Made by a program: the position numbers and the translations under genes. Below, piece by piece: positions 35,467-45,011 of a stretch of DNA of 64,000 nucleotides. Under the pieces are notes generated by a model, which saw nothing but the letters and a program-made list of their open reading frames with translations, was not told the origin of the DNA and did no database searches. Source of the DNA: Dokdonella_A sp049583635 (GTDB taxonomy: Bacteria; Pseudomonadota; Gammaproteobacteria; Xanthomonadales; Rhodanobacteraceae); the NCBI GenBank assembly GCA_049583635.1, contig JBAUWF010000064.1, positions 3,298 to 67,297 on the forward strand, given 5' to 3'. Numbering within the stretch: position 1 is the stretch's first letter; every line of letters begins with the position of its first letter.

Positions 35467-35982
35467 GTGAGTCTGCTGCACACGCCGCTTGCCGCGGGTA
35501 TCGCCTTGCTGGGCTCGGCGCTGCTGGTTCACTCGATGCGTCGCACGCTGCGCGTCGTTCGCACCAGCGTCGTCGTGCGCTTGCCTGCGGTGGCGGAACA
35601 GGAAGTGGAGTTTGAGCAACCCGGTCGCTTCATCCTTTGCGTCGAACATTCACGCTTCGACGGTGGCTTGTTGCACGCGCGTTATGCGTTGCTGGATGCG
35701 GCCGGCCGCGAGTTGCCGTCGGTGCCTGTGTTTTTCCGGACCACCGTATCGGGCATCGCGAGCGTGCGCATCTCGCTGCGCGCCTTCGCGGTCGCCGAGC
35801 CCGGACGCCATCGGCTGATCGTCACCGGCATGACGACAGGCGGCGATGTATCGAGCCGCGCACTCGTCTTCACCCGGCCGTTCGCCGTACGGCTGGTCTT
35901 TTGCATCCTCGGAATCCTGTTCGGCGGCTGCGCGCTGGTCGGAGGCACCGTACTAACCGCGCTCGGGTTTGGCGCCGGATGA
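35467..35982 (+). CDS. Small membrane protein of unknown function
   Basis: A 171-residue predicted protein with a hydrophobic helix at about 5-24 and another at about 140-168, bracketing a soluble beta-rich stretch. GTG start at 35467. No domain recognised. Located between two beta-helix genes on the same strand, with gaps of about 165 bases on each side. Amino-acid composition is protein-like, which supports a real gene, but the start is uncertain. Confidence 0.55.
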   Translation: MSLLHTPLAAGIALLGSALLVHSMRRTLRVVRTSVVVRLPAVAEQEVEFEQPGRFILCVEHSRFDGGLLHARYALLDAAGRELPSVPVFFRTTVSGIASVRISLRAFAVAEPGRHRLIVTGMTTGGDVSSRALVFTRPFAVRLVFCILGILFGGCALVGGTVLTALGFGAG

Positions 35983-36143
35983 AAAACGACATGACCGAAC
36001 GGGCGGGCGCCGCATGGACGCTGCGGCCCCGACCCCTTGCAGCCGGAGTCTCAGGTGCGTCGCGCGTTGCCCGCTTTTGCCGCCGATTTGCGTGATCCTG
36101 ATTCGCAAGGGAGGCGTGGCCTCCGTCGAGATGGAAACACGCC

Positions 36144-38672
36144 ATGCAACGTAAAGACGAGATCCGATTCGGCGCACGGCATGCGCGATGGGCAGGCTGG
36201 AGCTTCGTGGCGCTGTTGCTCGCGACCACGCGAGCGCAGGCCGGTGGCACCGTTGAGGTCTGCGTCGCCAACGACAGCCAGTTCGCGGCGGCGGCTCTCA
36301 ACGCGACGTTCCTGCCCACAACCATCAAGCTGGTGCAGGGCACCTATCACGTCGATGGCACGAACTTCGACGACTCCTACGATACCGGTTGCGGTGATGA
36401 CTGCCGGATCTTCGCGGAGGGCCTGTCACTGCTCGGAGGTTACACCGCAAATTGTGCTTCGCGGCAGATCGATCCAGCAAACACCCTGATTACCTCGGGC
36501 CCGCAAGCCGAGTTCACCGCCTTGGCGGGTGGCGATGTTACAATTGAGGGCATCACGTTCACCGGCGTCCTCAATGGAGTGGGCGTCTTCTGGGTTGACT
36601 ACAACGGCGCTATCCAGAGCAACGTGAATGCGGTCATTCGGCGAATCGTGGTGGCCGGTGACCATTTCGATGGCGGAATCGCGTTGGGCTGGTTTCCCGG
36701 TGGCGACCAGACGCTATCGGCTCGCTTGGTCAACGATCTGGTCTATGGCAATGCAACCGCCGCCAGCGGCTTCTGCACGATAGAGTTGTTCGCCGACCAA
36801 GGGACTGATGCCACCTTCGATCTGATCAACAACACCATCGTCGACAATGCGACCGGCGCTGGCGATGGCGTCTGTCTCGGTGGCGGCCATGAAGACGGTG
36901 GCAGCCTGCTGGCCTACAACAACATCCTGTACGGCAATGCCGGGCGCGACTTGGTGACATACAGTGGGACCAACGCGTTGCTGGTGGACAACGTCATTGG
37001 TACCCATAGCTATCAGGGCGTGGTGACCGCATCAGGGACACTGACCGGCAATCCACAGCTCGCCGGCAATTACCGCCCGATCGAATCACCGCCTTCGCCG
37101 GTGATTAATTCCGGGCACAACGATGTCCCAGGCGGTCTGCCTACGCACGATCTTGACGGTGGCCCGCGCGTAGTCGGCACGACCGTCGATCGCGGCGCTT
37201 ACGAGTCGACGATCAATGATGCGTTCCTGCAGACGGTCACCAATACCAATGATTCCGGCAACGGCTCATTGCGCGCGGCGATCGCCGGCGCAAATGCCAA
37301 CGGCGCGACCGGCGCGCTGATCTCGTTCGCCATCGGCTCGGGCTGTGGGCCACACGTGATTACATTGACCTCGCCGCTGCCCGATATCACCGCACCGGTG
37401 ATCATCAACGGGTTTACCCAGAGCGGTGCCTCACCAAACGATCTGAATATCGGCAACGACGCGACAATTTGCGTGATCCTCGAAGGCGGCAGCAGCGGCA
37501 ATCCGCCGGATCATGCCATCGGCACTGCGAGCAATGCGCCGGCCGGCACCGAGGTCACCGTCAAGGGGCTCGCGTTCAGCGCGTTTCCTGGCGCCGCGAT
37601 CGACCTTCAGGGCGGCAGCGGCCACGAGATCGCGGGCGATCATTTCGGTGGCAGCGTCAGCGGCTACGGGCTGTCCCCGAATGGCACCAATATCCGGCTC
37701 GGCATCGCGGCGCACGACGTCATCATCGGCGGCGACGATGCCGCCAACCGCAATCTCGTCGGCGACGCGTTCGGCGACGGCATCGTGCTGCAGGGCGGCG
37801 GTTCCGGCCCGACGGCGCTGGGCACCTACAACGATCAGGTGTTGAACAACTACATCGGCCTCGGCTGGAACGGTGCATACGTACAGCGCAGCAACGGCGG
37901 TCAGGGCATTCGCTTGCAGGGCCATGACAACACGCTGAGCGGCAACCTGCTTGGCACCAATCTGGGCAGCGGCATACTGCTCGATGGCGGTGGGGCCACC
38001 GGCAACCTGGTGGAGAACAATTTGATCGGTGCCGACGCCTTCGGCGCCACCTTCGGCAACTTCCAGCGAGGCATCCACTTCACCGGTGACACCGGCGCCG
38101 CGCCGCACGACAACACCGTGCGCAACAACATCATCGCGAACAACGGCCGTGCCGGCATCTGGGTGCAGATTGGCCAGCACAACAAGCTGCGCAAGAACAC
38201 GATCTACACCAATGGCGCGCTCGGCATCGATATCGCCGGCGGCGGGGTGACGCCGAACGACGACGATGGCGGCATCCAGATGGACGACTACGGCAACCGC
38301 GGCCAGAATTTCCCAGTGTTGACCAGTGCGGCCGGCGGCGCGAACGGCGGTCGCGTAAGCGGCACGTTGACGACCACGCCTGGTGACTACACGGTCGATT
38401 TCTATGTGACCGCAAGCTGCGACGGTTCCGGTTACGGCGAGGGCCAGACCTGGCTCAAGGGCGCTACCGTCACGGTGCCGCAGCCGCAGGTCGGCGACCA
38501 GGGCACGGCAAGCTTTGCGATCGCGATCACGGCTCCGGTGCCGTTGATGAGCGGCGAGGCGATCACCGCCACCGCGACCGACGTCGCCGGTGACACCTCC
38601 GAGTTCTCGGCCTGCACGAGCTACATCAACGACAGCATCTTCGCCAACGGCTTCGACCCGCCGCCGGCGTGA
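36144..38672 (+). CDS. Large secreted beta-helix protein with C-terminal FANGFD motif
   Basis: An 842-residue exported protein. Signal peptide from MQRKDEIRFGARHARWAGW to about TRAQA-GG. Two parts: residues 25-355 resemble the neighbouring choice-of-anchor Q-type proteins (DLDGGPRVVGTTVDRGAYE), and residues 365-790 begin with VTNTNDSGNGSLRAAI and contain long runs of parallel beta-helix coils (NNYIGL, GNLLGTNLGSGI, NNIIANNGRAGIWV). It ends DSIFANGFDPPPA, so the motif is followed by four residues. Likely extracellular or surface exposed. Confidence 0.85.
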   Translation: MQRKDEIRFGARHARWAGWSFVALLLATTRAQAGGTVEVCVANDSQFAAAALNATFLPTTIKLVQGTYHVDGTNFDDSYDTGCGDDCRIFAEGLSLLGGYTANCASRQIDPANTLITSGPQAEFTALAGGDVTIEGITFTGVLNGVGVFWVDYNGAIQSNVNAVIRRIVVAGDHFDGGIALGWFPGGDQTLSARLVNDLVYGNATAASGFCTIELFADQGTDATFDLINNTIVDNATGAGDGVCLGGGHEDGGSLLAYNNILYGNAGRDLVTYSGTNALLVDNVIGTHSYQGVVTASGTLTGNPQLAGNYRPIESPPSPVINSGHNDVPGGLPTHDLDGGPRVVGTTVDRGAYESTINDAFLQTVTNTNDSGNGSLRAAIAGANANGATGALISFAIGSGCGPHVITLTSPLPDITAPVIINGFTQSGASPNDLNIGNDATICVILEGGSSGNPPDHAIGTASNAPAGTEVTVKGLAFSAFPGAAIDLQGGSGHEIAGDHFGGSVSGYGLSPNGTNIRLGIAAHDVIIGGDDAANRNLVGDAFGDGIVLQGGGSGPTALGTYNDQVLNNYIGLGWNGAYVQRSNGGQGIRLQGHDNTLSGNLLGTNLGSGILLDGGGATGNLVENNLIGADAFGATFGNFQRGIHFTGDTGAAPHDNTVRNNIIANNGRAGIWVQIGQHNKLRKNTIYTNGALGIDIAGGGVTPNDDDGGIQMDDYGNRGQNFPVLTSAAGGANGGRVSGTLTTTPGDYTVDFYVTASCDGSGYGEGQTWLKGATVTVPQPQVGDQGTASFAIAITAPVPLMSGEAITATATDVAGDTSEFSACTSYINDSIFANGFDPPPA

Positions 38673-38753
38673 TCACGGAACAACCACGAGCGCGCCCGGA
38701 TTTCCCGGAGGTTTGCGTATTCGGTGATGAACGTCCCGACTGGAGCAGCCAGC

Positions 38754-39824
38754 ATGTCCATCCCAATCAAGCCTTCGACCTTCCGCGCAAGCGCGCACGT
38801 GGCGATCGCGATCGTGTTGTCCTCGATTGCCGTCGCCGGACCTGCCCAGGCACATATGTTCTGCGTGTCCACCGCGACGCAATTGCAAGCCGCGCTGGAC
38901 GATGCCTCGGATGGCGGCATGTACAACGGCGAGGACAATTACGTCGAAGTCGTTCAAGGCACCTATCGGACCGGGGCCGCAACCGGCAATGCACCTTTCT
39001 TCTTCTATTCCTCCGCGTCGACGCATTTCCTTTTCATCAGCGGCGGCTACAGCGAGAACTGCAGCTCGCAACTCCACCGGGCAGCCCTGACGGTACTCGA
39101 TGGCCGCGGCGTTACCGGCGTGCTCGAACTGCGCAACGTGGACGGCGACATCGACGTGGAGGATGTGACTCTTGAGAACGGCGAAAGCGACGAGCCGGGG
39201 GCCGGCCTGCAGGTCAACTATCTGATCACGGTCAATGCCTCGGTGCAGATCAACCGGACCATCATTCTCGACAACCATTCCACGGCCAGCGGCGGCGGCC
39301 TGTACGCGTCTGCCGCGGGTGACTATCTGTTTCTGCAAGCCAACCTGATTGCCGGCAACAGTGCTGATCTGTCGTACGGCGCGGGCTATGTGACCGGCTA
39401 CGGCCAGTTCAACAGCCTGTACAACAATACCGTCACGGGCAACACCACGACTTATGCGGACGACCCGACCGGCGGCTTGTATTGCGGCGGCACTACGTCC
39501 TGTCAGATCTTCAACAGCATCTTCTGGAACAACACGCACTTCGGTCTCTATCTCGGCGACGCCGGCGCCGTTCTTTCGCACAACGATTACGGCACGCTCG
39601 GCGGCGCGGCCCCCGCGATCGACGACCTGAACCTGTCGGTCGCGCCGCAATTCGTCGATGCCGCCAATGGCGACTTCCACCTGGCCGGCGACTCGCCGTT
39701 GCTCGGATACGGCTTGCCGCTCGGATCCATCCTCGATCTCGACGGCAACCAGTTTCCGTTCGGCGGTGGGCTCGACCTCGGCGCTTATTCGCAAACGGTC
39801 TTCAGCGACGGATTCGATAACTGA
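38754..39824 (+). CDS. Secreted beta-helix protein with C-terminal FSDGFD motif
   Basis: A 356-residue exported protein closely similar in layout to the product at 34256-35299: short Cys motif after the signal peptide (HMFCVSTATQLQAALDDA), VVQGTYRTG, ISGGYSENCSSQL, LTVLDGRGV, beta-helix coils, and DLGAYS. The ATG at 38754 has GGAG eight bases upstream; GTG/ATG at 38724/38727 are badly spaced. It ends QTVFSDGFDN. The similarity suggests tandem duplication within this cluster. Confidence 0.85.
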   Translation: MSIPIKPSTFRASAHVAIAIVLSSIAVAGPAQAHMFCVSTATQLQAALDDASDGGMYNGEDNYVEVVQGTYRTGAATGNAPFFFYSSASTHFLFISGGYSENCSSQLHRAALTVLDGRGVTGVLELRNVDGDIDVEDVTLENGESDEPGAGLQVNYLITVNASVQINRTIILDNHSTASGGGLYASAAGDYLFLQANLIAGNSADLSYGAGYVTGYGQFNSLYNNTVTGNTTTYADDPTGGLYCGGTTSCQIFNSIFWNNTHFGLYLGDAGAVLSHNDYGTLGGAAPAIDDLNLSVAPQFVDAANGDFHLAGDSPLLGYGLPLGSILDLDGNQFPFGGGLDLGAYSQTVFSDGFDN

Positions 39825-39872
39825 AGCCACGTGGTCGTCAAACGGACGACCGATGGCGGATCGGGTAATCAG

Positions 39873-42782
39873 TCAACGCGACGTATTTCCGGCGATGGCC
39901 TGTGAGTGGGGCGTTCCCAGTTTCGCAAGCGCATCACGTGCCGCACGGGTACGCGAATCCCCGGAGCCCAGAAAGCGCTCGCGGATTTCCACGGCCTCGG
40001 TTGCGAGTCGCAGGCTTTCCTTGCGATCGCTGCTGCGAGTCGCCAGCAACGACGCCAGATCCAGACGCGTCGTCGCCGCAAGCGGGTGTTCGGCGTGCGC
40101 AATGTAACCCGCGAACGAGGCCAGCGCCGCGCGCAACTCGCGTTCCGCACCCATGGCGTCACCGCTGTCGCGCAAGGCCAGCCCAAGGCAATGATGCGCC
40201 ACCGCCGCATAACGGGTGTTCTCGCCGTACAGCGTGCGCGCCGTTTCCAGGGCCTTGCGATCTAGTCTCGCAGCACCGGCCGGATCACCACGCAAACGCC
40301 GGATCTCGCCCAGACGATAGTCGTCGACAACGTCTTCGGTGTCCCGCTTCATGTCTGCCGCTCGTACTTCCGCTAGTTCGCGTTCCGCAGCCGGAAGGTC
40401 GCCGCGCAGGCCATGCAAATAGCCGAGATTGCCGATTGCCATGAGTGTGCCCGCATAGTCATGCCCGTATTTGGTTTCCCAGATCTGCCGCGCCTCGGAG
40501 AAGCTGCGTTCGGCCGCATCGAGATCACCGCTGTCGGCCAGCACCAGGCCGAGATTGATCAGCGTGCCGGCAATCGCCGGATGCCGGTCGCCGAGTGCCT
40601 TGCGCTGTGCTGCCAGGACTTCTTCCAGCAACTTCCTGGCTTCCACGTAATGCCCCAGATGAAATTCCGCAAGCGCGAGCGCCCGTTGATTGCCAAGCGT
40701 ATCGGCGTGATCGGCACCCAGAACCCGCCGATAAATCACCAATGCCTGTCGCGTCTGGTTTTCGGCCTCGATGTAACGCGACCGGGTCTGCAGCACCATT
40801 GCGATGTTCGAGCGCGCCCGTGCGACATCCAGGTCGTCGGTGGCGTGCAAGGCCATATCGAGGGCATCGCGATAGTGCGTTTCGGCCTCATCGAGCCGAT
40901 CCAGACCCCAACTCGCACCACCGGCGAGTGTCGCCGCCTGATAGCGGGTTTCGGCGTCGAGGTTCGAACGCTTGGTCAGCGCAAGATCGGCAACGGCATA
41001 GCGCTCGGCTGCGACGAAGTCACGGGCATCCATCGCGATGGCACCCCGTACATGCAAGGCGCCGGACTTGATTTGTGCACGCGAGGGAGTGGGAGACAAG
41101 GCGTCGAGCCGGGCAATCGCCTCGTCCGCCAACACGGTGGCTGACTTCAGATCGCCGAGCGCGCGTAGCGTATTGGCGCGATCGATTTCGGTCTGCGTCA
41201 ACAGCAGCGGGCGATCGAACTTGCCGAGCGCACCAATTGCGGTCGCCTGCAGCGCGCTCGCCTCAGCATACTGGCCGAGCTGATAATAGATGCGGCCAAG
41301 TACGCTTTTCAGTTCCGCCTTGAGTGCCGGTTGAGTGTCAAAATTCCGGTCGACGCGTCGAGCACCCCGTTCGAGCAGTTCGCGCGCAGTGACGTCCCTG
41401 CCCTTGGCCTCGCGCGGATCGACCGCGGTGAAGACACCGAACAGGAAATCCTTCACGGCTGCGGTGGTCTTCGCCTCCTGCAACGCGCGTTCGGCAGCGG
41501 CTTCGCGCTGGCGCGCTTCCCAAGCGACGATGCCTGCGCCGAGCACGATCGCGAGCAGTGCCGTGGCGGCCGTCGACAGCGGAAGCCAGTGCCGGCGCAC
41601 GAACTTGCGCATGCGCTGGGTGCGCGAGCCGCCACGGATTGGCTTGCCGTCGAGCCAGGCATTGAGGTCATCGGCCAATGCACCGATCGTCGGATAGCGC
41701 GCCTCCGGGGGCTTTGCCAGCGCACGCAGCAGAATCCGCTCGAGATCGCCGCGCAACAGGCGCCGCAGCGACTGCGGTGTTGCGTCCCGCCTGCCCGCGA
41801 TCGCCTCGGGGGTGGCATTGGCGCGGTCGCTCACGGCTGCTCGCACGAGCGCCTGACTCATTAGTTCCGGCGCCTGCTCCACGATGGCCTTGGCAAAACT
41901 CACGAGCTTCCCTTCGGCTTGCGGATAGGGAAGATGGCCGGTCAGCAGTTCGTACGCGAGCACGCCGAAAGAATAGACATCGGTCGCCGTCGACACCGGA
42001 TCGCCGAGCACCTGCTCGGGAGCGGCGTACTCGCGCGTCATCACGCGCCCATGCGCTTCCGTCAGCCCGGTTCCGGGCGCGTCCTCGAGCAACTTGGCGA
42101 TGCCGAAATCGAGCAGCTTCACCTCACCGTCCACCGTGACCAGGATATTCGACGGCTTCAGATCCCGGTGGATCACGAGATGCCGATGGGCGTAGGCAAG
42201 CGCGGAGCAGATCTGCAGCAACAGCCGGATTCGCGCACGCACATCAAGACGATGCGCGTCGCAGTAGCGCGTGATCGGCTCGCCTTCGACATACTCCAGC
42301 GTGAAATACGGCATGCCCGCAGCGTCGAGTCCGCCCTCGTGCAACTGCGTGATGTTCGCGTGTGCCAGACGCGCCAGGATCTCGCGTTCGCGCAGGAACC
42401 GCTGGCGCGGCGCCGTGCCCGCGAAGTCCGCGCGGATGCGCTTGAGCGCGACACGCTGCCCGAAGTCGCCTTCCACACGCTCGGCGAGGTAGACCCGACC
42501 CATGCCGCCTTCGCCGAGCAGCCGCAACAGCCGCCAGGGACCGATGCGATCGCCTGTCGAGTCGTCGTCCGCGACATCGGTGCCCAGCAGATCGCTGACC
42601 AGGCAACCGGCGTCGCTGTCGAGAATTGCCGCAGGTTCGCGTTGCGCTTGCAGCAGCGCCTCGACTTCATCACGCAGGCGGACATCATTGCCGCAGGCAT
42701 CTGCAACCCAGGCCGCACGCTCGTCGTCGGATACCTGCTGGCTCCGCAGAAACAGATCCTTGATGCGATTCCAGTCGCTCAT
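39873..42782 (-). CDS. Membrane Ser/Thr protein kinase with TPR region
   Basis: A 969-residue kinase. Hanks-type domain: glycine loop LGEGGMGRVYLAE (89-101), ATP lysine K114 in VALKRI, catalytic HRDLKPSN at 205-212, DFGIAK at 225-230, APEQ activation-segment end. One membrane helix at about 418-440 divides the kinase from an extracytoplasmic series of TPR-like repeats (about 450-950). Its ATG overlaps the upstream sigma-factor stop (ATGA). This sigma-TPR kinase pairing is a recurrent arrangement in Xanthomonadales and other bacteria; the kinase probably acts with or on the sigma factor. Confidence 0.9.
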   Translation of the reverse strand: MSDWNRIKDLFLRSQQVSDDERAAWVADACGNDVRLRDEVEALLQAQREPAAILDSDAGCLVSDLLGTDVADDDSTGDRIGPWRLLRLLGEGGMGRVYLAERVEGDFGQRVALKRIRADFAGTAPRQRFLREREILARLAHANITQLHEGGLDAAGMPYFTLEYVEGEPITRYCDAHRLDVRARIRLLLQICSALAYAHRHLVIHRDLKPSNILVTVDGEVKLLDFGIAKLLEDAPGTGLTEAHGRVMTREYAAPEQVLGDPVSTATDVYSFGVLAYELLTGHLPYPQAEGKLVSFAKAIVEQAPELMSQALVRAAVSDRANATPEAIAGRRDATPQSLRRLLRGDLERILLRALAKPPEARYPTIGALADDLNAWLDGKPIRGGSRTQRMRKFVRRHWLPLSTAATALLAIVLGAGIVAWEARQREAAAERALQEAKTTAAVKDFLFGVFTAVDPREAKGRDVTARELLERGARRVDRNFDTQPALKAELKSVLGRIYYQLGQYAEASALQATAIGALGKFDRPLLLTQTEIDRANTLRALGDLKSATVLADEAIARLDALSPTPSRAQIKSGALHVRGAIAMDARDFVAAERYAVADLALTKRSNLDAETRYQAATLAGGASWGLDRLDEAETHYRDALDMALHATDDLDVARARSNIAMVLQTRSRYIEAENQTRQALVIYRRVLGADHADTLGNQRALALAEFHLGHYVEARKLLEEVLAAQRKALGDRHPAIAGTLINLGLVLADSGDLDAAERSFSEARQIWETKYGHDYAGTLMAIGNLGYLHGLRGDLPAAERELAEVRAADMKRDTEDVVDDYRLGEIRRLRGDPAGAARLDRKALETARTLYGENTRYAAVAHHCLGLALRDSGDAMGAERELRAALASFAGYIAHAEHPLAATTRLDLASLLATRSSDRKESLRLATEAVEIRERFLGSGDSRTRAARDALAKLGTPHSQAIAGNTSR

Positions 42783-43351
42783 CGCGCGGGTACCGGTGGC
42801 GTCGCCATGATCTGCTGCAAACAGGCACGCGCGAGCTCCCAATCGCGACGCACAGTGCGCTCATGGCGGCCCAGTTCACCGGCAATCTCGCCGAACGTCA
42901 GTCCGGCGAAGAAATGCCATTCCACCAGTTCCGCGAGGCGGCTGTCGCGCCCGGCGAGCGTCGTCAATGCGGCATCGAGTTCAAGCGCCTGCTCGGCGCT
43001 CGCGTCCGCGACATCCAGGCTGGCGAGATCGGTATGGACCAATCCCGCACCGCGCTTGGCGCTTGCTCGCTTGCGCGCGTGATCGACAACGATCTGCCGC
43101 ATCGCGCGCGCGGCCAGCGCAAAGAAATGTCCGCGATTGTGGATGCGGTCGATGCGATCACTGTTAAGGCGCAGATACAACTCACTGACCAGTGCGGTCG
43201 GTGACAGCGACGATCCCGGCACGATCCTGCGCTGACGTCGCGCACAACGCTTGAGTTCCTCGTAGATCAACGCATACGCGGATTGCTGCGCGCCCGCGTC
43301 ACCCGAATTGGCGGCATTCAGCAGCTCGGTGATGTCGTCATTTTCGCGCAT
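42779..43351 (-). CDS. ECF-like RNA polymerase sigma factor
   Basis: A 190-residue sigma-70 factor of the ECF group that pairs with Ser/Thr kinases (TIGR02999-like). Region 2: HFFALAARAMRQIVVDHARKR (in part); region 4: LVEWHFFAGLTFGEIAGELG followed by RHERTVRRDWELA helix-turn-helix. No anti-sigma gene is nearby. ATG at 43351; the kinase gene overlaps its stop, so the two are coexpressed. Confidence 0.9.
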   Translation of the reverse strand: MRENDDITELLNAANSGDAGAQQSAYALIYEELKRCARRQRRIVPGSSLSPTALVSELYLRLNSDRIDRIHNRGHFFALAARAMRQIVVDHARKRASAKRGAGLVHTDLASLDVADASAEQALELDAALTTLAGRDSRLAELVEWHFFAGLTFGEIAGELGRHERTVRRDWELARACLQQIMATPPVPAR

Positions 43352-43552
43352 CGACGTATGGCGTCCAGCAGACCGCGCCAAGTGCTGGCCGGCGCAGCGC
43401 TGAGGCCGATTATGCGCCTTGCGCGTCGTTTCGCAGCAACTTCTTGTACGCGATCACCGTTGCGGCGAAATCAATGCGGTCGATGCTGCCAGTGACGAGC
43501 AAGAAATTCCGGCGAGCCCCAAGAAGACTCCCGCGATGCCCATATTCACCGT

Positions 43553-44356
43553 TCACCCGGATCCGTGTCGCGCGGCCCAACGGGCAATACTCGCGTGCAG
43601 CGCGTCGAGGCCGTCGCCTAGCGCGGCCGGCCCTGGTTGCAGAATGATCGACGATTTGATCTCGTGCAGCTCACCATCGCACACGGCCGGGATCGTGTCC
43701 CAACCCGGCCGCGCGGCGACCCGTTCGGAGCGGAATTTCTTGCCGCACCAGGAGCCGAAGATCAGATCCGGTGCGCGGCGCACCACTTCGACCGGATCGG
43801 CGATGATGCGGTTCCTGCCGAGCGATTCATCGGCGAGCTCCGGAAACACATCGTCGCCGCCCGCAATGCGGATCAGTTCGGCGACCCAGCGGATACCCGA
43901 AAACATCGGCTCGTCCCATTCCTCGAAATAGACGCGCGGTCGCCGCGCCAACGCTCCTGCAGCGCGTTTCACTTCGGCGATGTGCGCTTCGGCGCGGCGC
44001 GCGTAGATATCGGCCGCGTCCGTTGCGCCGACCAACGCGCCGAGGCGCCGGATGTAGTCGAGAATACCTGCGACGCTGCGATGGTTGGCGATCCACACCT
44101 CGATGCCCGACCGGATCAGCTCGGCCGCGATGTCGGCCTGGATATCCGAGAAACCGATCACGAAATCCGGCTCGAGCTTTAGGATATCGCCAATCCTGGC
44201 GCTCGTGAATGCCGACACCCTGGGCTTTTCCCTGCGCGCGCGCGCGGGACGCACGGTGAAACCCGATATGCCGACGATGCGAGCCTGCTCGCCGAGCGCG
44301 TAGAGCACCTCGGTCGGCTCCTCGGTCAGGCAGACGATGCGTTGCGGACCGATCAT
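43553..44356 (-). CDS. Cobalamin/iron-type substrate-binding protein (no signal peptide)
   Basis: A 267-residue protein of the periplasmic-binding fold used by B12 and iron-siderophore transporters (BtuF-like): RIVCLTEEPTEVLYALGE, GISGFTVRPARAR, LKLEPDFVIGFSDIQAD and RIAGGDDVFPEL. No signal peptide is visible from the ATG at 44356; the frame is open upstream, but that sequence overlaps pdxH and is not signal-like. No permease or ATPase gene is adjacent. It could be a cytoplasmic cobalamin-binding relative. Confidence 0.75.
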   Translation of the reverse strand: MIGPQRIVCLTEEPTEVLYALGEQARIVGISGFTVRPARARREKPRVSAFTSARIGDILKLEPDFVIGFSDIQADIAAELIRSGIEVWIANHRSVAGILDYIRRLGALVGATDAADIYARRAEAHIAEVKRAAGALARRPRVYFEEWDEPMFSGIRWVAELIRIAGGDDVFPELADESLGRNRIIADPVEVVRRAPDLIFGSWCGKKFRSERVAARPGWDTIPAVCDGELHEIKSSIILQPGPAALGDGLDALHASIARWAARHGSG

Positions 44357-44396
44357 GCAGGCAATCGGCAGACGACTGATGACTGCGCCACGCCAT

Positions 44397-45011
44397 TCAC
44401 GGATACAGCAGGCTCCTCGACCAGCCGCCGCGACCGCGTGCATAGCACACACGCTCGTGCAGCCGAAAGCGTTCGCCGTACCAGAACTCGATGCGCACCG
44501 GTGCGACCACATAGCCGCCCCAGTGCGGTGGTCGCGGTACCGGTTGGTCGTCGTAGCGTCGCTCGATCTCGGCGAAACGCGATTCGAGCTCGCTGCGATC
44601 GGTCAGGATCTGCGACTGCAACGAGGCCCATGCGCCAATCTGGCTCGGGCGCGACCGGGTCGCGAAATATGTGTCGGACTCGGCAGCGCCGAGCTTCACG
44701 GCGGTGCCCCGCGCGCGCACCTGGACACCATCACGAAGGGTTTTCCAATGCAGGCACAAGGCGACTTCGGCGTGGGCGGCGATATCGCGCGCCTTGGTAC
44801 TCGTGTAGTTGGTGAAAAAGCACAGGCCGCGCGCATCCACGCGCTTTAGCAGGACGATGCGTGCGTCCGGGCACCCGTCAGCGCCAAGGGTCGCAAGTGT
44901 CATCGCGGTAGGTTCACGATCGCCCGCGGCGCGTGCCTCGTCGAGCAGCCGGCGCAAAGTCGACAGCGCTTCCTGATACATTGGGTCGATCGTCCGGGCG
45001 GAGCTGCTCAT
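44397..45011 (-). CDS. pdxH: Pyridoxine/pyridoxamine 5'-phosphate oxidase
   Basis: A 204-residue FMN oxidase making pyridoxal phosphate. Motifs: PTAMTLATLGADGCPDAR (in part), RIVLLKRVDARGLCFFTNY, SRPSQIGAWAS, and the C-terminal signature PPHWGGYVVAPVRIEFW (in part) through RLHER. The ATG (45011-45009) shares two bases with the ATG of the divergent kinase gene (45010-45012). Confidence 0.93.
   Translation of the reverse strand: MSSSARTIDPMYQEALSTLRRLLDEARAAGDREPTAMTLATLGADGCPDARIVLLKRVDARGLCFFTNYTSTKARDIAAHAEVALCLHWKTLRDGVQVRARGTAVKLGAAESDTYFATRSRPSQIGAWASLQSQILTDRSELESRFAEIERRYDDQPVPRPPHWGGYVVAPVRIEFWYGERFRLHERVCYARGRGGWSRSLLYP

Noticed and set aside
43352..44396. Cobalamin riboswitch near the B12-binding-like gene
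   Set aside because: Its start lies 41 bases after pdxH; there is no room for, or sign of, a B12-box structure.
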